DNA of 47,230 bases from Azolla pinnata (taxonomy: Eukaryota; Streptophyta; Polypodiopsida; Salviniales; Salviniaceae): assembly GCA_037176905.1 (NCBI GenBank), contig JBBBWG010012446.1:1-47230 (forward strand), written 5' to 3'. Under the pieces are notes generated by a model that saw only the letters and a list, made by a program, of their open reading frames with translations, was not told the DNA's origin and did no database searches. The number at the start of each line of letters is the position of its first letter. The first letter of the stretch is position 1. The position numbers and the translations under genes were made by a program. This document shows positions 1-13,651 of the stretch, one piece after another.

Positions 1-400
1 AGTAAGAATTACCCCTTCTGTAAACAAGTACAAAAGAGTACAAACAGATCAAATATCTGAACTGGGACATGATCTGCCATAGATTACATTATGGGCGAAC
101 AAAAATACCTCACCTTACAAACAGGAGTATAAAATTTCACCGTTTTGTTACTCTAAAATACAAAATCGTAGGAACCATCACCCTTTAGAAGATTTTCCCT
201 CTTAAGAGACCTAAGCTGAACAAAAGAATCTTTCTAGGTCGGATAGAGTTATATATATATATGATTAGCGGAGATACATGTCAATGTGGCCAGCTGTCCT
301 AAGAGAATGAGAGAAAGGAGTGATTGAATGGATTGAGGACACTGAACGTGGGCAAGCTTTCATACCCCCCACTCTATAAGACAAGCCCTGTAACATTCGT
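1..400. other. 3' flank of the MTR4 gene
   Basis: AT-rich sequence lying downstream of the MTR4 stop codon on the minus strand. It probably holds the 3' UTR and polyadenylation region. I see no coding sequence or strong motif apart from a short (TA)n tract near 250-262. Confidence 0.5.
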
Positions 401-3400
401 CTAGAGGTACAAAGAGGCTGCAAATACAATGTCTCTTTTTATTAGAGACGAACCTTTCTGAAATTTGTCTTCAAGCTCCTGCTCTCCTATAGATTTTGCT
501 GCTACTATAAGCTGTTGCAGAACTTCCTCCAAACGTTTCATAGCCCGAATAAGACTGCCCTCAAAAACATCACCAAGCTTCATTATTTCCGAGAATTTGG
601 CTCCTGTGGCCCATGCAAATACTATTTCCATAATATCCGGCCGGAAACTATTCACATAATCCTCCACATCAGTTGACAACTGTAAAATGTAGAAGTCAAT
701 CACAGTAAGCATTAGTGCATCCATACATCTATCTATATATATTTATATGAATCTATCTATAATATATATATAATACATATATCTAGTTAGCATTTGCTTT
801 TTGTTGGTTCAGAGGTGATGTAGAAGCACAGAATAGAGGCATGCATATATGGACATAATCTAGATATTATTATTAATATTTACACATCTATGCACACAAA
901 ATTATTCATGCCTATCTCTCTCTCTATATATATATGTATATATATAGATATATGACAAATACACATTATTACATACAGAAAAATGTTCATATTCTAAATA
1001 CCTTACACTCCAGCTGAACTTTCCCAACCCGCCTAGCAGTTTCTCGAAGCTGTGAATGAAGAGTAGCAAGATCCTCTCGTAACTTGGCACTAGATTTCAC
1101 CTTCTCCTGCCAAACAAAGCAAGACAATAATGCTACCACCTGCTCGGCTGAGGCATCTTTCAGAATTCCTTTGAAGATCAACTCTGACATAACAAGTTCG
1201 TCTGCACTCGAGACCTCACAAGCAACCTTCCCTTTAAGTTCCACAACATCATCGGATGTTGCATACCTATAACATAATAATCCCATATAAGACAAATTCT
1301 ACTTTTTCCTCCCAAGTACAAAAACTTTCCTAAGGGCATGACTGGATTTTAACAAATGCAAAGAAAACCATGTCACACCATGCATGGAATAGCACCCCAA
1401 AGATAGCAACAGGAGGAAAAAGTCATAAGAATTCAGTTTCTAAAGAAGTTAGGATTTCTTACCCCAATCTGCGAAGAACCCTTCGTCGATATTTAAGCTC
1501 ATCTTTGAAAACAAGAGTGGATGCACCACGGACTTCCTCACGGGCAGCTCGTATCAAAGTCGTAAGCTGTCCCTTCTTATTAAATGTCCTGAGTCTTTCA
1601 TTAAGTGTAGGTGAGGACGTAAGTGCATGGTTTTTTATCAAGCTTTCTATGGCTTCCACCCTGCGCACAGCTTTCTTGTAACTGCTATTATCCACCTGCA
1701 GTCATGAGAATATTATTTTAGAGGAATGTCTAGTCAGACATTTGTCAACATAAACCATTTTAAAAAGAAATAGGTTAATGATTCCAGAGCTTCATTATCA
1801 AGATGTTAATAGGCATCATATATATGCCAACAAATAAGCCTCGTCATTCATAATTGGTCGTAAACAAAACAAAAAAAACTCATTCATTACGAATTATTTC
1901 TTTGGTCACTACAGATGTTTGCTGTTAAGCCCATTTTACAGTCAAGAACTTATAATTATGATAGTATATGTATGTATCTACTCATTATTGGGCATCCTGT
2001 GGGCCAAGTCAAGGCTTGTTCTCTTTCTTTCCAATAGATAAATGAAGAGCAAAAATGTCCACAGGCTTCCATGGACTACATTTCAATGACTGCTATATCA
2101 CAATGAGTAAATGGATATCAAAACAGAAATGCCTCAATCATGAGCAAGATACAATCAAATTAGGAAAGAATTTCAATCATCTCTCTATGGCTATCAAGGT
2201 ACATTTTCAATATATTATTTTCGACCACAAAACATAAGATGGAAATGGACACAATACTTTGGAGACCAATGCAAAGGGGGAGAATGACAGAGTTCAACCG
2301 TCTATACAATCTTCCAACTATGTAACTCTGAAGTATATGCTGTATGCCATCAAGACTGACTGAGAAAAAGTTGGGTGTAAATAAATAGGAGACTGACATG
2401 ACAAAACAAAGGAAACGCTGGCAACATCTTTTATAAACTACAAAGATAGCCATAAGATGATTGCAACAATCCTCACTATAGTTAAGAATGCACAAAGGCT
2501 ACAAGTACTTATGAATAATATTATATTTCTACTGGATGGATACACACCTGCAGATCATCCTCTGGATCTAGCATCTGCAGACCTTCTGGGAAGCGACGGA
2601 GAATTTCTGATACTTTCTTGATAGCTGATTCTCTAGCTTCAAGATTACGCAAATCTTTTTCTAGGAATATTCGGATCACACTAAAATTTTCTATCTGCAA
2701 GACAAAAGAGAATTATTTCTTTTGCTGTTCTTAAAACCATATTCAATTCTTTTTAATGATTAAGAATTCCCCACTTGTAGTCCTTTCCAGAGTTGATATA
2801 GAAGCTAAGCATGCTACTACAGTAAGACCTAGTACAAGGGTTTTATCTTGCCTGAGAGAGTGGAACAGATGCAATCAAAGGCTCCCCTGGCTCTTCCAGA
2901 GAGACAGGGAAAATCGTATCTTTACTTTTCTCCCCCTGACTTGGCATACAATTCATCAAAACATCAACCATATATCCAGCCTTCACAGCCTTTTCTCGTA
3001 CGCTTCCTAGAAACAATAAAACCATCAATAGTACTAGTAAATTACTCGAAAAGGATTAGACTCTTGTAGGGTATATTTCCTCTTACCATCAATTAAGTCC
3101 AACGAAGAGTTCTGAACTTTCTCAAAATTCACGATTATCCCCCACACGGCAGGATCCTTTGCCAAAAGAAATGTCTCTCCGTTTTCTTGAAGATCAGATG
3201 TAAGAATGCGCACAATCCTTCCAGGTTGAAGGAAAGGTAAAGAATGTTGGGGAGCGAATACTATTTTCCGGATCTCCTTCCACAACTTTCTGCTTTGTTC
3301 CAGCAATGAATAATAGTTTTTAATCTGATCCTCTTGTTCAATTATGATCGCTTCTCGTTCCTTCTCTAATTCAGATACTCTTTCCTAAACATTCATAAAC

Positions 3401-6400
3401 TCAAAGATATTAAACCAAGAATGCTATATTGCATGTTTATCATTTGGCTAATTTGGCAAATACATACACCTGCATACTAGATAACTTAAAAGATCAAAGT
3501 GCAGCACAGTTTTTCTAATAGTTAATGTCCACACAGTTCCAAAAATCAGAATTTACGAAGCATTGACACAACAAAATTTAGTATATTTCGTAACATGTAC
3601 CCATGCTTGTTTGTTTGTTTTCTAGGAGTCCTTAACCCATCAGGAGTATATCCTTAATCTTCTTGCACTTGAAACATCTTACAAGTGAAATTATGTACTT
3701 TGGTTGTCATTAACACAGATTTTAATCATAAAAATACCTGTAGCTGAGGAAGTGCACGGTCACATTGAAATTGATAGAAAGAATTGCGAAGAAGTGCCTC
3801 TGGATCACTCTCCTCGCAGCGCATCTGATTGAGTAGCATGTTGTAGCTGAGATGAAAAGCACTGTAATACAGAAAGATAATCAGCTTTGCCCTGCTAGAA
3901 GTAAAACGTGCAGATGTAAAACCAGGTTTATGCATAACCCACAAATATATCAAAGATGAACAAACAAAGGTTGTCCATATATATGTCTTTTGGACTTCAG
4001 ATAGTGTGCAGTTCTTATATTTTATGAAACTATATTCACTGATGCATCTAGAGAGGTGTAATTTTGCTATTAACTTAGAACCTTCAGGCACATAAGAGCC
4101 AAGGAAGAAAGAAGGACATCCCAATGAAGGTTCAAGGTGTGGACTGCGCTATTGACTTTTCATGGTTCTGTTTGGGCTTAAATCTGCAGCATCCTTTCAG
4201 ACTATCATAATCGTATTAATGAAAACAAAAGAGTAAAAAAGGTACACAACTGGAAAAACTTCATGGGCAGATTAATAATTGACCTTTCCAGCTTGCCTAA
4301 GGTAAGTGAGTCATTCAGTTGATGTACCTGTTTAATGGATCAGGTGATCCTTTAACCATCATTTTGGCGACTGCAGGTTCAAGCTTCTCATCCACCATAA
4401 GAATGCATATTCCACGGTCATCAAGCCCTCGCCGACCAGCACGTCCACTCATCTGGATATATTCTCCACTGGTAACCCAGCGGAACTTGTCACCATCAAA
4501 CTTGCGGACATTTGTAAAGACTACAGTCTTTGCTGGCATATTAAGGCCAATGCTAAAAGTTTCTGTTGCAAATAGACACTGCATTGAAAAGAAAAAGAGA
4601 TGATGTCCCTATTCCCTTGGGACCATGCTGCAATAATTAATGTAACATAGTAACCAGTTACCTTGAGCAGGCCTTCTTGAAAGAGGATTTCAATCACTTC
4701 TTTCAGAATTGGAAGTAAACCAGAGTGATGCACACCTATGCCACGTTTAAGCAATGGTAATAAATGGCCAACCTAGAAAAACACAAATAAAATCTCCTGC
4801 TATGATGATCTTGATTCAGAATTCTAAGCAGCCTCCTGATTTGTTATAATGCATAAAACAGAACATAGCAGAAATTAGTTAAAAGTTTCAATACATGTTT
4901 ATACTTACAAGAGCTCCTGCAGTATATGAGGATCTGAGCACATCATACAGTATGAATATGTGCAATTATTACATCTACACTCAGCCGAAGTTAAAACATT
5001 CAGAAGTTCTCATGATACGTCAAGAATCTCACCTATATCACATAGGATGAAGTTGTGCATGTAACACATCTAGTTTTTCCCAGGCACTCAAATATGTGCA
5101 CATGATTTTAACAAACTGAGTTTCCTCCTCTATTATTTGGGTTCAGGAAATTTCCAAGCAATATAGTTGTAAAACGCACCTGAGGCAGCTTCTTATCATC
5201 TTCTGATAAAGAATCCATAGCATTCCAAAAAATGCCATCCACTAAGCTTTTTTCATCCTCATCATTCAAATCAAGTTTCGCCATCTGTTCGCATATTACA
5301 AGGTTGACAACTTGTTAAGTATATTTGAACACTAAAACTAGAGAATCCAAGATGAAAAAAGGAAAAATTCATCAAGTATTCATATTGGAGGACTAATTTG
5401 AGGATTTCTATATCCATATAAAATTTCAGCTAGATTTTGATCCTTATGTAAAAAAAGAGAATGAAAAAAAGAATACGGAAACTGCAACATCCACTTGTAG
5501 CACAGCATACGATGAACTCATACCTGCATGGCCAAGCTTTCACATTCCCTTTTACTGAAACTAAAAACTATGACTGGATCGAATTGCCTCAGCATAATCA
5601 TTTTCACCAACTTGAAGATATCACTTTGTTCATCGCTCTCACTGCCTCTCTTCCGTTTTCCATTCAGGTCTTTGCCTTTCCGATCATTGGACACTGTGAC
5701 AGCATTGACTGCTTTCTGAAAATTATCCTCTCTAAATTTCCCTTTCTCATCAACAACTAAGTATAGGCCATCTCCTCCGGCTGGAAAAATATAATGTTGC
5801 AATGGAGTTGGTCTGAAATCTGTATATACAATATGACAAGGTTGTTGATGCACCTGAAAAGAAATAAAGTCAGGCAAAATTAATTGTTTTATAACCATAA
5901 TTGTCTACTTAGTATGAGTTTAGGACACAATATACCTTGGCAACCCAGTCTGCAAATTCTTTTGCGTTTGGCACTGTGGCAGATAAAAACACAAAACGAG
6001 CATTTTTGGGTGCCATGACAATGCTCTCTTCCCAGACCACACCTCTCTCTCGATCTCGCATATAGTGTACTTCATCAAATATTATCCATGCAACCTCCCT
6101 CATTACCTCTGAACCCCTATATTGCATGCTTCGAAGAATCTCAGTTGTCATAACCTGCAATCAATTGCCTTCTCTCTATATATATATCGATTTTTCTCTC
6201 TCCATGAGACAGTATTAGCAACTGAGGTACAGCTGTTTTTATCCCTCTTTTTACAGTATAAAAATTTCAGTACAATCCAAATTTGCAATGTTTTTGCAGA
6301 TATTCTATAAGACGTAGATGGATAGATCTTTGGGTCTCACCAAATGCTTCCAACTTTCCAAGAGGTCAAAATGACATTGATCGCTTCTGTCCCTTTCATT

Positions 6401-8399
6401 AATATCCCATGAGCATCAATATAAAAGTACGTATATGTCTAAATACAGTACAGACCTATCAATGTTTAGCCTATGGAAGGTAACAGCACAGTTTGAGATG
6501 TGTATCAAATTACATACCAAACAAGAAGCATTCTCGGAAATAGTAACATCCCCAGTCATCAGACCGACATCAGAAAACTCCTCTGACAATTCCCGAAATT
6601 TCTGATTGCTCAGGGCTTTTATAGGTGAGGTGTATATCACGCGCTGGTTTCCTCTCAAAGACACGGCAATAGCATATTCAGCAACAACAGTTTTTCCTGC
6701 AGATGTGTGTGCTGAAACCTGGATGAAATGAATTTAAAATACACATAAACATTCTAATCAATCAGAAACATTGTTGTCAATGGATAAGCGTAAACAAATT
6801 TGAAATATAACTTCAAACATAATCTATCTTATCAGAATTCAAAAGTTCAACTATTCAAACATGTTCGGATTATAATAGATTTTTATATTGGATACCTGGG
6901 TATCGAGGGACAACCTGCCAAGTGTGATGCTTCACTGGAAGAGTTGGTCAGACTCAAGAAGTGACATAGAGATCATATGATGAAACGGGGGAGACATTGA
7001 ACAATACAATACTTCTTGCATAACTAGAAAACAATATCAGAATCGGTAAGAAAACAATACAATGGTAGGGCTGATGTCCATCTCACAGTTTCACCCGGCA
7101 TTGCTGCTAGTAAATAGAATCCTACAGTAGGGCAATTGCAGGTTCTTTGAATCTATGCCAGGTCTAGAAAGCTCAATGCGAAAGACTCTAAGAAACTAAC
7201 CACGCATATGCAACTCGGAAACTTATGTACAGGAATGTCACTTTCAAGACTTGATGCATTTTTTCAACCACATCCATCATGATCACTACAGCGACCTGAC
7301 ATTCTGGGATGCACCTATCAAGATAGACTCCATAATCTCCAGCAAGCCAAGGAAAAGCCAAGGGGAAGTAGTTCCCCTACCAAATAATGGAACTGTCTAA
7401 AAAGGATATTCGAGATCAAATCAGAATCAGTACAAAAATACGTATTTTACCTACAAGGTTACACAGAATTATGGATGATCTACTTTTTGATGAATCTATT
7501 GATTAGCTTTTCTAAGGTCTCCACATTAGAAAAAACAGAAAGAAAATTATATATAAGAATTGGATTGAATTGTAAAGAGGAGGAGGAGATAGTTCTGTGT
7601 TCCTCAATAATATATGCTCCTAGCTGAGCTGTTTGGATAACCAATACACGAAAATCTGTTTCCCTGTAGTGGGACGTTGTTTCCAAGCATTCAGATCTCA
7701 GAACCATTATTCAATAGCCAAAGAGCTCTTCAAGATAGTGTATCATTTTACCGAGTTCCATTATAGGGGTCCCAAACCATTAGTGTGATTGAAAACACCA
7801 GCAACTTCCAGAGTGCACCCAATTTTACGCATGATCCAAGGGAAACATCAAGCAAAGGTGGTACTGTTTTGGGGGGAGGGAAATGTGTTGGAGAAGTTGG
7901 AATTATACCAGCACAAAATGGATACACAAAAGCCAACCAGCAAAGTAGTTACTACCTTGTTTTTCGCCCCCGGTAGATGCCATGTTTATTCTTCCACAAA
8001 TTACAGTTCCAACAAACAGTACACTAATCCTAAACATAGAATACTCTAATTTACCGATCAATTTTCCATCCCAAAGAGCACCAAACAACCGGTCGATACT
8101 TCCACATTACACAGGCAGACCGAAGCAAAACAAAAAAAAAAGCAACAATAGAAATTCCGTTAAAATAGGGGGAAGGCAGGAAGCACTACCAGGACAGATT
8201 CGCCGGCCTCGATGCATCGAACGGCTTCTTGCTGGAAAGGGTCGAGGGTGAAAGGATACTCTTTGGCGGGCTTCCGAGCGGGATCGCCGTCGGAGGGGGG
8301 AGCGGGGAGCGACGGAGGATCGTAGTTGGGAGGGAAGGAGACGTCGTGAAGGCAGGCGGAATCCAGGGAGCTCTGCAGCGGGATGTGGCCCAACGCCAT
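401..8399 (-). CDS. MTR4: MTR4 (DExH-box exosome RNA helicase, Ski2-like)
   Basis: ATP-dependent 3'-5' RNA helicase that feeds rRNA precursors and other nuclear RNAs to the exosome. Exons, 5' to 3': 8190-8399, 6518-6718, 5936-6154, 5524-5853, 5180-5284, 4662-4772, 4328-4578, 3738-3861, 3087-3384, 2852-3006, 2548-2694, 1463-1695, 1002-1266, 401-679. They total 2928 nt, or 975 aa, against about 990 for Arabidopsis MTR4. Visible motifs are Walker [10 protein letters not shown] (about 72-80), DEVH box (164-167), SATVPNA (motif III) and [10 protein letters not shown] (motif VI). A KOW/arch region follows, then the conserved C-terminal helical domain ending FAASLYL. The start at 8399 has a strong context (gtcgccATGGCG). 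It is the MTR4 rather than the HEN2 paralogue: the N terminus is short with HDVSFPPNY, and motifs such as [15 protein letters not shown] and [11 protein letters not shown] match MTR4. Intron 10 has a GC donor. Confidence 0.96.
2695..2851 (-). other. GC-AG intron (intron 10 of MTR4)
   Basis: The exon reading ...VPLSQ ends CTCTCTCAG and the intron begins GCAAGA. The next exon begins after cttgcag at 2694 ([10 protein letters not shown]...). No GT donor keeps the frame at this point. The surrounding CAG|GCAAG agrees with the usual GC-AG donor consensus. The intron is 157 nt long. Confidence 0.85.
6719..8189 (-). other. Long first intron of MTR4
   Basis: This 1471-nt intron separates the exon ending ...GESVL from the exon starting [10 protein letters not shown]. 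It is AT-rich and includes a fragment (about 7480-7707) open for 75 codons on the minus strand that I cannot identify. No transposon ends, target duplications or RNA genes were recognised. Confidence 0.7.
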
Positions 8400-10069
8400 G
8401 GCGACGAGATTTCTCTGAGTCCCTCGTTTTTGCTTCTCACATTTGTGTACAAATATGGTCACAGTCTCGCAGAAGAACAAATCCGGGCATAAAACCCTAA
8501 AAAAGCCTTTTTTTTTTTAAATTTCCTATCAGCTGTTCATCAAAATCCAGTATTTTGATTCTGCTCAGATTCAAATGGTCTGTTTGCAGCTACCTGTGTT
8601 CATCAAAATCCAATACTTGATTCTGCTCAGATTCAGATGGTCTGCTTGAGCCGGTCTGACCTGACGTCGGAGAGCCGAAAATACCGATTCTCGCACGGTG
8701 CAATCGCTCGATCTGCAGGCGTGCAGAACCCAGATTCAAACGGTCTGTTTGAGTTGGCCTGGCCTGATATCGCGAGAGGTGGCTGCAGATTCTCGTACAA
8801 TGCAATCGTCGATCTGCAGGCGTGTAGAATCCACCGTAGGATAGAAGCAGGGATCGGATTCAATCGAGCGTTGATTCTGAAACCTAGGCGTTAATCTGTA
8901 ATGCCTGGTTTTCTGTAATTTATCCCTATAATTAGATGGTCACTGCACCATAGATCCGAAAAACATCAATCCAAATGATCAATCAAGATCTTTGATCTGC
9001 TGCAGCTAATTATAGTTATAGTTAATCAAGCGTTACTTTTGAAATCTAGGTGTTAATTTGTTACGATTCCTAGTTTTCGTAGGCGTTAAAATATTGTACA
9101 GAGTTTTCTAGTTATTGCGACTGAAACCACACAAAAAGCTACAGTTAGCTCTTTTGTGAACATCGAGAGGGATTATCGATCAACAGATGTGTAGACCCAA
9201 CCACGTAACAGAATCAAGGGCCAAATTCGAGAGAGTGACTAAACACTTACTCTTCGCACGAGATTTGTGAGTTGTTTTTACTGGGTATGGCGAAAGACTA
9301 TAATGCTCTAATGCTTGTTTTACATTGCTTCAAACAGACTCTTTGCGACAACATGTATCGAAACTATTTGAAAGTCGGTAGGACACGATCGAGCACCTGC
9401 AACAAACATGGAAATTCTGACAATTGGCTTTCCAATTCACTATTTTCTAGCCGTGTCTTCTTCTCGCTTTTTCCCGTCTCCTTCCCGAGCAAAAACAACA
9501 TCGGGATTTTAGAAAAATTTGCTTCCGGCGCTGTGTCAAAACAGTTCGCTCAGCTGAATGAAATCACAAAATCATGACTAGATCAAAACAGTATAGTGGG
9601 CATAGGAATGCAAGCATCAAATATACATGGAAATCATTATCTGTTTCTAACATTCAACTTCAGAGCTTTGACACCAAATGATTTGTGACATGTGTATCAG
9701 GCATAGCCTCAACACCAGTTATTCACAAATGTCAATTTTCTGCCTCTTCTCAACATTTGAACCCAACTTGTCCATCCCAAAGCACTCAATTTGTATTCCC
9801 TTCTATTCCAACCAACATTTTTTTCTTTTAGATGTCCTAATCGAAAGGAGAGTTTTCCCTCTTGTAATGAAGATCAAGTCTTCCGTTTTATGCTCTTCCG
9901 AAGATTTTGATACCAACACATACATTTTACACAAACAATAGTTTCTCCACTGAACATTCCTTCCACATTTCATCTTCATAACAAACTGTAGCCTCTTGAG
10001 AAGGTGACAAGCTTCACATTGGCATTGCCTCGGAGACCCCAAAAGATTGTTGTTTTCTGTCTACTCTCT
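8400..10069. other. Intergenic: MTR4 promoter side and P4H 3' side
   Basis: The segment next to 8399 should carry the MTR4 5' UTR and promoter, and about 9600-10069 the 3' UTR of the prolyl 4-hydroxylase. A cluster of direct repeats lies at 8534-8850. Open frames such as 9272-9577 show no family resemblance and I do not call them genes. Confidence 0.6.
8534..8850. repeat. Nested short direct repeats upstream of MTR4
   Basis: A 54-56 bp block starting ttcatcaaaatcca is repeated at 8534-8589 and 8597-8650. Its tail (cagattcaaayggtctgytt) occurs a third time at 8731-8753. A second motif (gattctcg...gatctgcaggcgtg) occurs at about 8689-8728 and 8786-8825. The copies are imperfect, so this looks like older local duplication, not an assembly error. 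Confidence 0.8.
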
Positions 10070-13000
10070 TTAACACACATTACAGCTTGCTCTACAAGAC
10101 CCTGGATTCTCCGCATTTCCGACCATATAAACCGGATTCTTTTGACACTCGCCCATTGCAGCCCATTGAGAACAATTGTCATTCTCATCCATGCATCCAC
10201 TTGTTTTCTTTGGTTTATCGAAGGAGTCCACATGTATCCACTTTGTTGCCGACCATTTCTCTCCTTCAATCACAGGACAACTCCCATGGAGACTGGAGGG
10301 ATCTGGTACAGCTCCTGTTGTCAAACTGAAGAACAGAAGCGCATCTCCCCGTGTCGGTTTCACTGTCCAGCAGTTTAACCGAAACGAATTTTCAATCTTC
10401 CGACGCACTTTGCATAAACAAAATGGTTATAACTGAGCTAAACAGCATGCATTTAACCTGAAAGGCCCTTTTTCGCACATTCGGACCATGTATCATCTTT
10501 CGTTTGCGCATCCTAACCATCAGCGAAGAGAACTCATCAGGTCTTATTTCTATTCATTAGAGTGAAATATAGAAGAGAGTCCTAAATGATTTGCAGTGCC
10601 CAAAACTTGAGTTGTTTGAGCAAAGAAGAATATATGGTACGTACCATTTGAAGTACACACATGTCAGGACATACTTTCAAACTACATACATACTTTGGAC
10701 TCAAAACTCAATGCTTAGTGAGAACTCATATTTTCTACTGGATATGTGTAGCATGTATTTCTGACCACATAATTAAGTAATCTTCCTTGAGACGTAATAC
10801 ATACAACCTACAATGGTTACTACCAGTAAAGAGCTTTAAAAATATATTATCGTAAAAACATATGTAATACAGAAAGATCAAATATACTGCCAAAAAAAAA
10901 CCAATTTCCATCTACGGTACTTTAGAGTCCATCATATCAATTATTATCATAATACCAACTTACAGGTGCATTGGGGAAGACAGTTTCTCCGCCTTTAGTC
11001 ACATTAGAAAGGTACAGTAGGACCGTCGCAATCCTGTGACCTCCAAGTGCTATATTGTTCTTGTCATGAAAATAGTCATAATGTGGCTCATATTTCTCCC
11101 CATTCTCATATCGCAGCACCTGTATCGCTTCGCCATTCTCTGCATATATTTGTTCATCCATTTACATATTTATTCTGCAGCTTAATCGTTTTCAGAGTGT
11201 TGATGATTCAAATCAAAGAGATTCTCAATTCAGAACGGACCTTCAGGGAGAAATGTCCAAGCTGCAATTCTCTTCTCAATACGCTTCACAACCTCATCCT
11301 GAAAAAATATAATGTTCCGCAACACTAGAAATAAAAACAGTCACCAAGAAGTTGTTCCTTTATTATTATTATAGCTTTTCTGAATGAAGCTAAGGTTCAA
11401 TCTATATGATTCGAGACTTTCCAGAGTACTTAGAGGCTTACATAACCCTTAGAAATGAACATTCCAGAACTCGTCCGAATCTGGCTTAATACACTCTTCC
11501 CAGATTCATTGTCTGCAACCATGGATTTCTCAAGTTTGTGCTTGGCCTGAAGTGCAGAAAGGAGATGTGATTTTTGCAGAAGCTATATGTGTAATTTTGA
11601 ACTACATAACATGACAAGTAAAATTTGCATACTTGTGTTTCCATCAAATTTGCATTTATCAAGTAAAATTTTATTAGAAACAGAAAGCAACCATGCCTTT
11701 TAATCATAAAAAGACGATTAGACATGTCTTTGATCATAGGAGGTACAAGCACAGATAAACAATGTTAATTATACCAGTTCCATCAAATGTTCACATTCTT
11801 TATTTGATAAGAAACCTTTGTACAAAAATGCCCTGCAGAAGACAGACAATAATAAGAGAGTGGGATTAGCTCTTAAGCTCGTGATAAAGCTGATTGTGGA
11901 GATTATTTTTTATTACCATGAGTTCATTCTTGTAAAAAATCACACCTCCATACAACCTGTTCTATTAAAATATTTCAAATTCGTTTATACAAAATTGTGT
12001 CTAAATTTTATTACCGTGGCTTCCACGATAGTTGCACCACCCTTGTTGGATCAGTCACTTGAACAATTTCTGCATGCTTCTCAACCTTTGCATTCATGGT
12101 ACTAGAATTGTAGACATATTATGATTCAGTTCACATATGCAATCATGCTATGTTACACTGTTAGAAAGAGAAGTTCGCTTTACAAAATCAAAATTTGAGC
12201 CTCAACACCTCTCTGTATTTCATGTCATGGATCAATGGAAAAGACAGAAAATTTGAGGACCAAAATCAGAATTTGAACCTTAACATCTCCCTGTTTCGTC
12301 GAGATTTTTTCATGTCATGAATTCAATGGAAAAGGCCCATACCAAGTGAAGACATCAATCTATCATCTACTGATTCGAGCATCAGCCCAGGGGCATCCAC
12401 TATGCCCTCATAATGTATCCACGACAGGTTCCCTTTGTTATTAATTTACAGAGCCAAGATTGTTACATCCCTCGACTATGGAAGGCCTGGTGCAAAATGC
12501 CTCTCTAAAAAGGAATTGAACTCCTTGAGTGCAAGTGACTATGCTGATTGCGATCCTAAATACTTATCTTCCTAAGGCTAACATTGAGTTCCAAATACTT
12601 TGCTAAACATTTATCTGAAACTCTTTTGATTTGGTTCTCATTAGCAACCTTAGGATCATTATGTATGTATGTATGTATGCATAGAAACTATCTGTCTATA
12701 CATTTAGCTACACGTCCAACCACACAAAGATGTGTACAGACATGTTATCTGATATGATAAACTATCCATATGTCCCATCATAAAGAAGGAACAGGCTTCC
12801 AAACAAAACGATCTATCCCTACGTATGTATGCATGGATGCATGCATGTATAATCAACAGATTGTGCATTAATCTGTTGTACATCAATCAATTGATTCCAT
12901 CGGTAGATGGCATGCATAGCAAAGGAGGAAGAAGAAAAGCAGAGGAGATCAACACTCCCACAATTTCACCCAATCCATACGTGCAGGTATATGATCAACA

Positions 13001-13182
13001 TGTAGAAAGCCTAACTGTAATGGCAAATTAATAAGAATAATAATAAAAGAAGAAGAAGAAGAAGACACTCACATTTCACCCATCCATCCAGGCAAGTCAT
13101 CGACAGCTGCATGGATGGAGCTTGAGGAAGTGAAGAAGAAGAAGACGAAGAAGAAGAGGAGGAGGGATACCCAAAGCTTCAT
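10070..13182 (-). CDS. Prolyl 4-hydroxylase with C-terminal ShK-like domain
   Basis: Fe(II)/2-oxoglutarate enzyme that hydroxylates peptidyl-proline, in plants mainly on extensins and arabinogalactan proteins in the ER/Golgi. Exons: 13073-13182, 12015-12101, 11775-11832, 11442-11546, 11241-11298, 10964-11139, 10458-10512, 10070-10362. They total 942 nt, 313 aa. The N terminus MKLWVSLLLFFFVFFFF is a signal peptide or signal anchor. Iron ligands are H159 and D161 (PHYDYFHD) and H242 (LHGSCPV). K252 (GEKW) is the expected 2-oxoglutarate contact, with the family's 10-residue spacing from the last His. The C-terminal 41 residues hold six Cys (CMDENDNC...GEC...GSC...ASC...NVC), an ShK-like module found in a subset of plant P4Hs. 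Exon 1 includes a TTC-rich microsatellite that encodes the hydrophobic core. Confidence 0.95.
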
Positions 13183-13474
13183 CGCTGCTTCTTTCCTTCT
13201 TTTTGTGTTTCTTCTTCTCTTTTTGTGTGTGTTGTTTCGTTTGTTTGTTCTTCCGGAGAAGATGGGCTGCGCTTAGATCAATGGTTAGAGAATTCGGAGG
13301 GCGATGGCGGCCGGATCGAGAGAGAGAGATCGAGATCGAGATCTTGGGAACAGGGAATGCTTCCTCTGTCTTTCCTGCGAGTTCCCCTGTTTTTGGTGCG
13401 GGCCTTCGCTTCGAGCTGAGGTCAATGGTTCGAATCCGCCCAAAACAAACAAAAAAACAAAGAAGGAAAGAGAA
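13183..13474. other. 5' flank of the prolyl 4-hydroxylase
   Basis: Upstream of the P4H start on the minus strand. The first 60 bases are AAG/GAA-rich when read on the minus strand, typical of a plant 5' UTR. It also holds a (GA)n-rich stretch at about 13318-13346. No TATA box is obvious. Confidence 0.4.
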
Positions 13475-13551
13475 AGAAAAGAACGAGAGAAAGAAGAACT
13501 GAGAAACTTGAGAGAGAAAAGGAGGAGAGAAGATATTCTTGGTGGTGGTGG

Positions 13552-13651
13552 NNNNNNNNNNNNNNNNNNNNNNNNNNNNNNNNNNNNNNNNNNNNNNNNN
13601 NNNNNNNNNNNNNNNNNNNNNNNNNNNNNNNNNNNNNNNNNNNNNNNNNNN
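13552..13651. other. Assembly gap (100 N)
   Basis: Exactly 100 unknown bases, the conventional size for a gap of unknown length. The 77 bases before it (13475-13551) are identical to the 77 bases after it (13652-13728). The true distance and copy number here are therefore not known. Confidence 0.99.

Noticed and set aside
13405..13440. tRNA-like T-loop sequence ggttcgaatccgccc
   Set aside because: It resembles a tRNA B box and 3' acceptor strand, but there is no matching 5' acceptor strand (gggcgga) or anticodon arm in the preceding 80 bases.
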